Assembly: GCA_028564705.1 (NCBI GenBank)
Contig: JAPXFQ010001789.1
Span: 310,001 to 374,000, forward strand
Direction of reading: 5' to 3'
Source: Apricaphanius iberus
Lineage: Eukaryota; Chordata; Actinopteri; Cyprinodontiformes; Aphaniidae
DNA length: 64,000 nt
In this document: positions 35,460 through 46,900 of the stretch, in pieces
Numbering within the stretch: the first letter of the stretch is position 1
How the letters are laid out: every line of letters starts with the position of its first letter
Notes under the pieces: generated by a model
Told to the model about the DNA's origin: nothing
The model's database searches: none
What the model saw: only the letters and a program-made list of their open reading frames with translations
Translations under genes and position numbers: made by a program

Positions 35460-37590
35460 TTTTCACATTCCTAAGTGCTTGAGGGAGTTTAACACTCGGG
35501 GAAACTTTGTTGGCAAAATGTGAAGCCAACACAGAAGTGACAAAAATTCCCCCTTCATCCACTAGGGCCTGGCTTCAGAAAGGAACAAGTTCCCATTGAC
35601 TCCCATGTTAAAAATGCCAACTTCACAGCAGAAATAAAAAAGTTTTACAGCCTGGTTTGAAACCATTTTAGGTTAAATAGATTAGGTTTATCGTCATGCT
35701 ATTTCTGAGGGGGAAGACATTTTTGTATAACTCATCTTGTTAAATGTAATTTAAGATTGAAACTATGAATAATGAGGGGTGTGTTCTTGGATGCGTCTCG
35801 GATGAGCCATCAGCGCTAGCGCAGCATTTTCCTTCCTCTAAACTTGACCATTAGTTGTGTCCGCAATATTTATTCGTTCACGGATGTTAAAAGCAGGGTT
35901 ATAATAGTTTAAAAATCTTTATTAGTTTTAGTTTTTATTTAGTTTTGATTTAAGATTTTAAATTCTATTTTAGTTTTAATTAGTTTTTACCACTTGTTAG
36001 GTAGTTTAGTTCTATTTTTTTTAATGCTTAGTTTCAGTTTAGTTTTTATTAGTTTCAGTTTTAGTTTTAGACTTAGTTAAACAAGTTGTTTATAGGGGCA
36101 GGACAAAAAAAATGAAATATATAACAAAATCTCAGAAAATTATAATGCTTTTTTTAAAATGTATTGACATGGGCCAAATTAACAACCATACAAATTAGGC
36201 AAATATAAAAGATTAATTTCAGAGTAACGTTCAAAGTTCTGTAAACATAATAACAGCATCTGTACATTAGAAAGCCCAACAATTAATGCAAGTTCTACAG
36301 TTCTATAAAAACACCGACACCGAGTGGCAACAACAAAACAAAAGCCAAGCTATCTTAAGTACTATGACGCTTTAAATCATTTTGCACATTTGCGCTTTCT
36401 CTCAACCTTTGCAGACATGACGCTGCATCAACAAAGACGACTTGACTGACATCTTGGGATAATGCAGTACAGCCTGTAAAAAACACCAACAACCAGAAAC
36501 TACAGAGATTATTTGTCCACCACAGGAGATTCACACACAACCTACAGCTCCAATGTAACGCCGACTCCCATCGCTATTGTTTACAGTTTGCAGTCGCAGT
36601 GTTAGAATTTTAGCTCATCTTTTAGCCACAGCTCACCTGTTATGAAGTTTTTGCTGCAGACAGTTTAATCTCCGTTTCAATTGCTTCTCCTGAAGGCTTG
36701 TAATCCAAATAAGTCTTTTATTTACCTTGAAAGCGTGCATGCCGATGGGATTGTATCCAAATTTCCTGTTCTGTTGTTTTTATCAAAGCGATTTGTACAA
36801 CTAAAAAGGTACAACACATGATTACATCTGTTTCTAGTGGCAACGCGCAAAAGGCAGGGAGCAACATAGCAAATATTCTTCTAAAACTAAGAAAAAACTA
36901 AGCACATTCTCTCAATAAATTTAGTTTGTTTTAGTTAATTTTTGTGAAGACTCAGTTTCGTTTTGTTTGAAAGTCACGTTTTTATTTTTATTTCAGTTAA
37001 CAAATATGTTTTTTACTTCTAGTTTTTGTTATTTTGTTCTTTTTTGTTAATAACACTGTTTAATTGTGCATCTATTGGACAAAAATGGTTTGCTGTGGTA
37101 TTGTGACATTTGCTAAAGACAACAGAGGGATCCAGAAACGTCTCAAATCTGATGCCCCTCCATTTGTTTATATTGTACCAGACCGTCAGGTGTGAAGGCA
37201 TTTTGTTTCTATGAACTGGACCATCAGTTGTATCAGATTTCTTCTTTACATATTGATTATAAAAAATGTATTCAATTAAAATTCAGTTTTAGTGAAAGTT
37301 GTGCACCAAGATTTCATGCTTTTATTTGACAAAATTATTGAGTATGCCCAGAAGGGAAAGTAGTAGCTCAACCCTGATTTTCAGCATAAAAGTGCCCGCT
37401 AACTTCCATTAGCTTCAGTTAGCTTGTTGCTACATCGGCTCAGAGCGTCAATAATACGACCCCACCCTTACCACCCCACTCTCATCTCCACCTCCTCGCC
37501 CATATTTTGTATTTTCCAAGCCCAGTTACCTTCGTTTCAACGCAGAATCCTACGGATGGCGTCACAGAGGCTTCGTTTATGTACAGTCTA
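35460..37590 (+). repeat. Dispersed fish repeat, copy D, split by a hAT element
   Basis: This copy matches copy C (14741-15940) on both sides of an insertion: 'agcgctagcgcagc ... caatatttattcg ... ggatgttaa' before it and 'tttaattgtgcatctattggac' after it. Near the right end come 'catcggctcagagcgtcaat' and 'gtcacagaggcttcg'. The two copies share orientation. Repeat sequence resumes at 37059. Confidence 0.65.
35894..37058. mobile_element. hAT-type element rich in 'agttttag' subterminal repeats
   Basis: The left end CAGGGTTATAATAG and the right end ...GTTAATAACACTG are inverted. Dense 'tttagttttag/tttattag' repeats occupy both subterminal regions. Compared with the uninterrupted site in copy C (ggatgttaattgtgcag), the flanks read gttaaaag on the left and tttaattg on the right. 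Both derive from one octamer, gttaattg, so an 8-bp target duplication is supported by a paralogous empty site. No transposase is visible. Confidence 0.8.
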
Positions 37591-37869
37591 TAGTTTTCAC
37601 ACCTATAGTTCATTTACTTTGGTCTGAATCAGCAGTAGAAGAAGGGAAATGGACTTCCGTTTTTCATGAAACGATACAAAAAGTCTGGTTGTTTTTTACT
37701 GTAGGTGCTCAGAATCTTCCTGTCCTCAATGACTGAAAATCTATACCATGTTACTCACATTAAATAAAAACAATCCTATTTAAAAAAAAATACATCTTTA
37801 GTTCTGCTACAAAAACAAGGAGACCCAATGTCTTCTGTTCTACGAAAAGCTATGTTCACATCCACAAGG

Positions 37870-37979
37870 TCATCTCTTTCCCCAGAAGTTCTCTCGTCTC
37901 TTCTGAGCGCGCTCCAATATGGCGGATGCTGCAGAGCACGAGGCCGCAGAGCGCCACGACATCACTGAGAGCCTGTCGT
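37870..37979 (-). CDS. mdm1: mdm1 last coding exon
   Basis: Acceptor tttgtctcccag, 110 nt, stop TGA at 37870-37872. It reads [18 protein letters not shown] and ends [10 protein letters not shown], the characteristic carboxy terminus of MDM1 (KRKENFWGKT). No nearby AATAAA was found downstream, so the poly(A) site is undetermined. Confidence 0.92.
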
Positions 37980-40900
37980 CTGGGAGACAAAAACAAAAAA
38001 CGGATTTAGTGTGAGGTTTTAATGTTAATTGTTTTTTTTATAAAGGGTTTTCTCAAGCTTCACCTTCATCAGAACCACAGCCTCCTCTGGAACATGGCCG
38101 CTCCCTGAACCTCAAACCCAACTCTCCTAAAAAGAAAAGTAACAGAACCACATTCACTGCCATCCTCTGACTTCATGCAGTTTTATATGAAAACTGATCT
38201 GTTGAGAAAACAGCAGGAGAAAAGATGAGAAGGAAGTAAAAAGGAGAGGGACAACCCCACGTCGTTATCTAACACTCGTTCCACTGTCTGTCTGGGTTCA
38301 GTTTACCTCTAAAGCTGGTGCTGCCGTGTTTTAGGGGGGAGTCATATTGTGGGAATAAAAACGATTGTTTCTTCCTAATTCAGCTGTGGATAGAGGAGAA
38401 GAAAGGGACTTTTTTCCTTCTGTGTAACTGGAAGAAAGGACGTAATTTTCGGTGGCCGTCTTCTTCTTTTATAAAAACTGATAGTAATTCTATAATGTCA
38501 TTGAAATTTTGTTGCTTACTCTTGAAAGTAAATCGTTTTTAAATCATTTAATAGCCTTACATCATTGCATTCCCCCTACCCGATGAATCAGGTAAGCAAA
38601 TCGGCTAATGCAGTCCTAGAAAGCTTCCAATCTACAACTTTTAGATTCATATCTTCTCCTGAATCAAATAAACACCTCATTACCGAGGCTTTGCTGAGCT
38701 GAATGAAGCTCGGGAGGGAATTCAGGTGTGTTAGAGCGGGGATACATGCAAGAGTTTCACTGATTAAGGTTTACAGCTAATGAAAACCCTAAAATCTGTT
38801 TCCCACAAGCTTTGAATATTGTATAAAGATGTGTCTACTGCATAAAGCTGTACTGTATTGAGCTGCATTGGCAAGGCAACTTTATTTGTAAATCACACTT
38901 TCAACAACATGGCCAATCAAGGTGCTTTAGATGGTTTGGGGAGAACAATAAAATACATTATAGACACAAAACATAGGTCTATTAAAACATATGACTTTCA
39001 AGCTGTTATTAGTTGCTTACTCAAAGGCAGCTTTAAACAGATTAACTTATAGTTTTGATTTAAAGGGACTCAGGGTTTCAGCAGCTTTTCAGTGGTCTGG
39101 AAGTTTGTTCTGTTCTGGTTATCAAGCCGACTAAAGATGAACGCATAGATGAGTTTTTCAAGGCTCCGTTGCAACATTAGTCCTTCAATCGTAGAGATGT
39201 TCTTCCGGTTGACCTTGTTATTGAGTTTGTGTGACCCCGACGGTTCAGACCTGATCAGTAGTTTCTAGTTGTATTAACTGAAGCTTAATGCTCATTCTTG
39301 ATCGTTCCTCTTTAGGTCCGTTTTTAATTACTTCAGTCTTGTTTCTATTCAGCAGGAAAAAATTCCCTCATGTGATTTCTGTCTGTTTGGATGAAAAACT
39401 GCCCTGTTGGAGCTCAGTGCAGCGTTTGACACTATTGATCAAAAAGTACTATTGGAATGACTGGGTAGCTAGGTCAGACTCTCTGGTAAAGTACTTGGCT
39501 GGTTTGAGTCTTACCTAAAGAACAGAAATTTCTTTGTTTCAATAAAAAAAAAATGTCATAAAAACAACCAGAAATCACATATGGGGTACCTCAAGGCTCC
39601 ATCCTGGGCCCCTTCCTATTTAATATCTACATGCTCCCTCTAGCCCAGATTATAACAACCAATAAGTTTAGTTACAATAACAAGCAGATGATACTCAGCT
39701 TTATATTACAATGTCACTAAGGAAATGCATAGAGTCGACAGCACAACAACAACAGAAATCTAAAGCTCACCATTGTGCTGGAAGTCCGGGTGTCTCAGCA
39801 GTCCCTGGAACCTGTGCTGTGGTGGGGAGGTCAGAGGGGGCGGGACTGCAGGAGAATGGGATGCCTGCTTCGTCCTGATTGGTTTGGGTTGAGGGCTTGG
39901 GGTCCGTTTGTCTGTAGGGGAGGGGCTTACTGAGAGGGAGGGGTTTTCTGACCACGCCTCCTTCACTTTGGTCAGCTTGTCGACAGCAATCTCCAGCCCA
40001 CATTCCGGGGAGACCACAGTTCCGAATTTCTGGACAGCCAAAAGGTCACATGACTTTAATTGTGTGACATCATGCAACAAAATAATGTTTCATTAGCACT
40101 GAATGACCTGCTTTTGTTTGTTTGGAGAAGAATCCTCCATGTTGGTCAGTTTTCCAACAAGTACAGCACCCCCTGCAGGACAAATGGGTCATATTATCGG
40201 TTGGTATCTTTGGGCATAGATGACGGACAACGTTACATAAAAAACTAAACATGAGCCCAAGGTTGCAGTGGAGCAGCAGCAATTAATTATGAATGAATCC
40301 AGCATTTTTCTTCTCTGAACACATGCAGAATGCGTAAAGAACTCAGATTACGGTGCAACGTTTCTTCAGGGAAACTTCAAAAAGTGACACCAAAACAAAA
40401 CCACGGACTGCCAGTTGTCACTTAACTCTGCTATTTGGGAACATTAATGGTTTCTTATGCAGCTACAGTTGTCCATGATGCATTGAAGTACATTTGGGAA
40501 ACTAGACTGTCAATATATCAAAACAACTCCAAAGTGATTTAAGTGTTTTTAGTCTCAAATACAGGCAACGTATTATTTAAAAATGTCTAAATAATAACTC
40601 CTTTTTCAAGTGGTTATGTTGTTTTCTACTCTTGCTTGTTTGGCTTGTGCTATTTATTTTTTTATCCAATCAAATCTCTAGTTAGTTCCAGATTTTCAAA
40701 GTTTTTAAGTTATAGAATTTAAAATCTAGTTTCAGACATTGAAATGAAGGGCCTCTGGATTTTTTATTTAATGCCGTTCAAAGAGGGAAAAAAGGCACAT
40801 CTGCATTTATTTGATTTGATTAAAGTGTACCAAAAAACATACTGAACTATGAGCATTAAGGCATTGAAACATTTCCTACCATTGTATTTGTTTTTAAATC

Positions 40901-43900
40901 TGAGCTCACTCTGATTTTCACCAACAGCAGATTCATCCTTCTTTACCACCCTAGACAACCTACAAACAAATACAACCAGTGGTAGAAATTATATAGTTTA
41001 TTTTGAGTGCCTTATGATATCAACCATGTACTGTGATGGGTCCCATTGTTTTATTATCAGTGGAACCGTGGGCAAGCTTTTCAAATAAGCAAAAGAAAAG
41101 AAAATGTGGAAGATTAGCTGAAAACATTCTGCAGAATATACCAGAGGGAAGTGGTGTTTTTTTTTTTATGCAGCGTGCGTAATGAAGAGAAAGTTTGTGT
41201 TTCATGTTTCCTCAGTTCTTGCAATTCATGTTTCTGCAGGATAGTAACATCCTTTAGAGGAAAAACACCAAAACGTACAGTCTGGCCGCTCTGCGTCTGT
41301 TTTACCCTCTATCAGAAGTGTAATTCTGTTTTTTGTTTTTTTTATCAGTTTTGTGAGCCTTTTTCTTGGAAACTTTCTAGGTCTTTTGAGGTCTGAGACC
41401 TCAGCTTGACCTCTAATCTTCCTGTTACCTCTGGTATGCTAAACGTTAAAAAGAGGAAGAGGACTCCTGGAAACACACAACTCTTTCAGATACAGATGCT
41501 GTGTTTTCAACGCATATTTTTAAAATCGACAAAGTTGCAAGAAATCTCTATTTAACCCAGATTTTACATAACTTTATTTTTGCTTTGTGCACATCAGAAA
41601 TGTTACAGGATCAAATCCTGACTGAGGCTTTGTTAACGGGAGCAGAAACGTTAACCCTTAATTACAGGTTGCTATTATGTTGCATTGTTTCCAGGTTGGT
41701 AGATGTGTTTACCTGTGGCAGGTGTGGTCAGGTCGTGGTGAGTCCTCTGAACTGGCCTCGTTTTCAGTTTGGGAGTCGGCAACCTTCCCTCCTGTCTGCT
41801 CACAGAAAACAGAGTTGGTTCCTGAAAGCTGAGGTGGCTTTGATCTGAGTTTCACACTTTTGACACACTTTCTGTCAGCGCTGGAGATCATGTTCAGGCA
41901 AAAATCGAACTGTTTAATTCAGATACCAAAATTACACAAGAAGACTTAAAAACTTGCAATGAAGCAAAGTTTATAGTTACTATAAAAGCATCAAGGAGAA
42001 TTTTCCAAAAAGCAGATTAGCTTGTGATTGTTGAGGGCTTAAAAGGAGCAAAGGTTTAGGACTTAAATTATTTCTGCAGACTAAACTGCAAAGAAAAAGC
42101 GCTTTGACAGTCAATAATACCAGCACAGCTCTGAGGGCATAAATGCTGTTTCTGAGTGTAAACATGCTGGAGCATTTGTTGTCCCGGACAATGACGTTGC
42201 GGCACCTACAACTCCAGTTTCATCTGTCCGCACGCAGACACTGAAAACGAAGGAAACGCAGATCTTCACTTTGGTCGGAGTTTGTGAAAAAGATTTGCTT
42301 GTAGTGACGAAAATATGCCTTTCCGTGTGGATGAAAGACCAAACCGTCAAAAAATATCTCCCTTTTGTGAGATACTTGGCTATGTGTGGACAAAGCATTA
42401 ATTTTAATTTCTGTATAAACAGATATCACCGATAGAAGTCGACCTAATTAATTCATTTTAATAAATTTTTCCACAATAGTTGCCTGGCAGTCCAGCTTAG
42501 GCTCCTGGGTTTCCAGCAGTTGCGGAGTCAGTGCTAAATATTGTCATGACTCTTATAAGTATTTGCATGGGTTAGGGACCCTGAACTTCCTGCCAACATT
42601 TGAGACCCCCAGTAAAAATGTTTCAAACTGCCTATATCATTAGTTTAAACAAAAAATATATGAGGGATGTGTATTGGCAAGAATCTAGTGATACATGTAT
42701 CACAATACAGGGGTGACAATACAATATATAGCGATGCTATGAGTAAGACTACACATTGTGTTTTTTAAAACTAGATTTAACTTCAGAAAAACTTTCCCGG
42801 CATTCTAAACACTCCAACCTGTTTCATCCATAACAAATCCCATTTTATTACCAGATCTAGTTGATAAACTGGAACAAAGAAGGTGAAAATAGCCACCAAC
42901 TACAGGACATACTTTAAATTTTAATACAAAGATTTCTGTCTTAAAAAATTATTCCATTCCAATTCTAAAAATTAAATAAAAGTCAAAACATTGCTTTTAC
43001 ACTACCGTTCAAAAGTTTGGGGTCACCCAAACAATTTTGTGTTTTCCATGAAAAGTCACACTTATTCACCACCATACGTTGTGAAATGAATAAAAAATAG
43101 AGTCAAAACATTGACAAGGTTAGAAATAATGATTTTTATTTGAAATAAGATTGTTTTTACATCAAACTTTGCTTTCATCAAAGAATCCTCCATTTGCAGC
43201 AATTACAGCATTGCAGACCTTTGGCATTCTAGCTGTTAATTTGTTGAGGTAATCTGGAGAAATTGCACCCCACGCTTCTAGAAGCAGCTCCCACAATTTG
43301 GATTGGTTGGATGGGCACTTCTTGCGTACCATACGGTCAAGCTGCTCCCACAACAGCTCAACGGGGTTCAAATCTGGTGACTGCGCTGGCCACTCCATTA
43401 CCGATAGAATACCAGCTGCCTGCTTCTTCTCTAAATAGTTCTTGCACAATTTCGAGGTGTGTTTTGGGTCATTGTCCTGTTGTAGGATGAAATTGGCTCC
43501 AATCAAGCGCTGTCCACTGGGTATGGCATGGCGTTGCAAAATGGAGTGATAGCCTTCCTTATTCAGAATCCCTTTTACCCTGTACAAATCTCCCACCTTA
43601 CCAGCACCAAAGCAACCCCAGACCATCACATTACCTCCACCATGCTTAACAGATGGCGTCAGGCATTCTTCCAGCATCTTTTCAGTTGTTCTGCGTCTCA
43701 CAAACGTTCTTCTTTGTGATCCAAACACCTCAAACTTGGATTCATCCGTCCACAGCACTTTTTTCCAGTCTTCCTCTGTCCAATGTCTGTGTTCTTTTGC
43801 CCATCTTAATCTTTTTCTTTTATTGGCCAGTCTCAGATATGGCTTTTTCTTTGCCACTCTGCCCTGAAGCCCAGAATCCCGCAGCCGCCTCTTCACTGTA

Positions 43901-46900
43901 GATGTTGACACTGGTGTTTTGCGGGTACTATTTAATGAAGATGCCAGTTGGGGACCTGTGAGGCGTCTGTTTCTCAAACTAGAGACTCTAATGTACTTAT
44001 CTTCTTGCTCAGTTGTGCAACGCGGCCTCCCACTTCTTTTTCTACTCTGGTTAGAGCCTGTTTGTGCTGTCCTCTGAAGGGAGTAGTACACACCGTTGTA
44101 GGAAATCTTCAATTTCTTAGCAATTTCTCGCATGGAATAGCCTTCATTTCTAAGAACAAGAATAGACTGTCGAGTTTCAGATGAAAGTTCTCTTTTTCTG
44201 GCCATTTTGAGCGTTTAATTGACCCCACAAATGTGATGCTCCAGAAACTCAATCTGCTCAAAGGAAGGTCAGTTTTGTAGCTTCTGTACCGAGCTAAACT
44301 GTTTTCAGATGTGTGAACATGATTGCACAAGGGTTTTCTAATCATCAATTAGCCTTCTGAGCCAATGAGCAAACACATTGTACCATTAGAACACTGGAGT
44401 GATAGTTGCTGGAAATGGGCCTCTATACACCTATGTAGATATTGCACCAAAAACCAGACATTTGCAGCTAGAATAGTCATTTACCACTTTAGCAATGTAT
44501 AGCGTGTGTTTCTTTAAAGTTAAGACTAGTTTAAAGTTACCTTCATTGAAAAGTACAGTGCTTTACCTTCAAAAATAAGGACATTTAGATGTGACCCCAA
44601 ACTTTTGAACGGTAGTGTAAATATCGCAAAAAATATTGTGACATAAAATACTAAAATATATTGGGATATCAGTATCTAAAGTACACCTCATGGTCTTGGG
44701 GGTTCAGCCGTCAGGACCTAGGAAAATAAATACAGCTTCCTGATTGGTGAGTTTGCAAACACGAGTCAACAGCGTATCAACTTGCATCTCTCTGAGGTAT
44801 TTCAGCTTCCCATTCTGCATTTACCTTTGAGTATTTCAGAAAAACTCTGCAAATATAAAAAATATCAACAAAAATTTACTGTTTCATGAGGAAATACCCA
44901 AATGCTGAACCGCAAGATGGTGAGGAGTCCACTACTGAACATCAGTTTCTATTAGCTGTTGACATCAAGGGAAGTCGATCATCCAACTGGGCAGCAGCTG
45001 GACTCCATTTAAGTAGCTGAGGGATCTTAGGCTACGTCCACACTAAAGGTTATACGGGGAGTTAGACGCCTAATGTTATCCACACAACACGAGCATTTAG
45101 GTCCCATGATTGCGCAATCCAATGCCGACCTATGCATGTACTGGGCATGCGCGGGGAAAAACAAAAAGAACACAGGTTGACGCGTATAATCTACATCACT
45201 GTCGGCGCCTCCTGGATCGCCTAATGTTTCGCCTTCTCATCCGCAAGTAGGTTAGGGTTAACTTTGCAAACGATTGAATTTGCAAAAGAAGCAGTAGCAT
45301 AGCGAGACTCGTCTCCATCTTTGCTGTTGTCATTATCTGGTGTCGCGTTGTTGTCGTCATCAACTTAGGACGCAGCATTTGATTGAGGTCGCTGCTCTGA
45401 TTTAGCCGGGGACAGGATAAGTTGCGTCCAGACGTGCTCATTTAGCCGTTAGACGGCTCTCGCTAATACTTATCCGGCCACAGACCACAAACAAAGCCGC
45501 CTTAGTGTGGACGATAGGGGGGTGTAGACTAAATACTTATACGTTTAAAGCATTATCCGACTTAGTGTGGACGTGGCCTTAATGATGAGGCAATGAGTGT
45601 TGTAGGATATGATGTGAATGCTAATATACTCGGGGTTTTTTGTTGCATTTTTTCACTTCATCAAGGGGTGTGAATACTTTCTGCTGGCGCTGCCTTAGGG
45701 ACCTCCCTTCTTTAAAGAGCCAAACTACAATTAATGTTATTTATTTGCAGTTTATCTCCATTATTAGATTATTTTGTTGTATATAATTATAATAAGGGAA
45801 CATCCCAGAGCTGAAAGAAAACGTGGAGAAAGTAGAAAGAAAAGGAAAACCTACTCGTCCGTTTCTTCCCCCCAGGCTGTTTGGCGTTCAGCGTCAGGAC
45901 CCAGAGGTGTTTCTCCTTCTGCGTTTCCCTGAGTCTTTCCTCCAGCACCAACTGAGGACCTCCTACTGGAGTTACTGGAGTGACCAGACAGAAATCAGCT
46001 CAGGTCAGTCATCAGATTTAGTATTACTTTCCCACCTGCATTGTTCCTCACCTGGCCAGGTCCAGGGCTTCCACACAGGAAGCGCTGCGGCTGTCCAGCT
46101 GTGGCGAAAGGCGTGGGGTGGAGGGCTCGGTGTGGGAGTCTGTGGTGTCTGTGGGTTCCCACAAAGCGTTGTATTCAGATAGCAGCTGGCTCAGATGGTT
46201 CCTGGAGAAGTTGGTTCCCCAAGCTCTGCGTCGGTACATCAGGGCCTGCTGCCTTAGCTCTTTCACCTTGGTGGAAAAATAAATCTGTGTTTTATTACCT
46301 TTCTAAAACAAACACCTGCAGAAATCAAATTCTGCTGTCATTGGAAAGCAGTTGCAGACCTTACGAAGCAGATTATCAGGAAACAAAACCTTGATTTTAA
46401 ATATTAACTTTTTTACAGATATCCAATCTACCGCTATAATCTAAAACTTAATTTCCTATACCGAAATAAACAGACACCACGACACATGTCTAGCGAAAAG
46501 TTCAAAGCTGCTTCAGAAATGTAGAAGGATTTATTTCGCTTTTTGCCACACGCAAATAAGCAGCACCTCTAGTGTCTCCACAGATTAGATGAGACGATTG
46601 GAACTTTGTTTCACATTGATTAAGCAGGAAATTATGTAGTTTTCAGATTGTATTAGCCTGCATATACATCTGTGCATCAGGTTACGAAGCACCGCAGCAC
46701 AGGAGGGAACACCAGCATACATGAATAACTGACTGGCACTGCTCCAGCGAGGTACCTTCAGAAGGAGCCTCGGCCCATCATTGCATGCCACCTGAAATTT
46801 ATGTAAACAGTTTTTTTCTGTAATTCCACCATAAATAGGCACTGTATATGGCGATACAAAATGCTTTGAACAGGAACAGATACAGAGCACATAAAAAAAC

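Noticed and set aside
39767..40003. Alternative minus-strand frame (78 codons) overlapping the mdm1 exon
   Set aside because: It is shadow reading. The neighbouring frame matches MDM1 ([13 protein letters not shown]) and splices correctly to the next exon, whereas this one has no recognisable content.
41709..41891. Minus-strand frame ending [12 protein letters not shown] as the mdm1 coding frame
   Set aside because: The frame shifted by one base contains GRLPTPKLK and [11 protein letters not shown], near-identical to mammalian MDM1, so the longer open frame is not the coding one.
43263..44184. Plus-strand frames inside the Tc1 element
   Set aside because: These are antisense readings of the transposase gene with no motifs of their own.
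45196..45441. Arginine-rich minus-strand frame (81 codons)
   Set aside because: It lies wholly inside the Harbinger-like MITE, is low in complexity at its end, and has no recognisable domain. It is probably residual element sequence.
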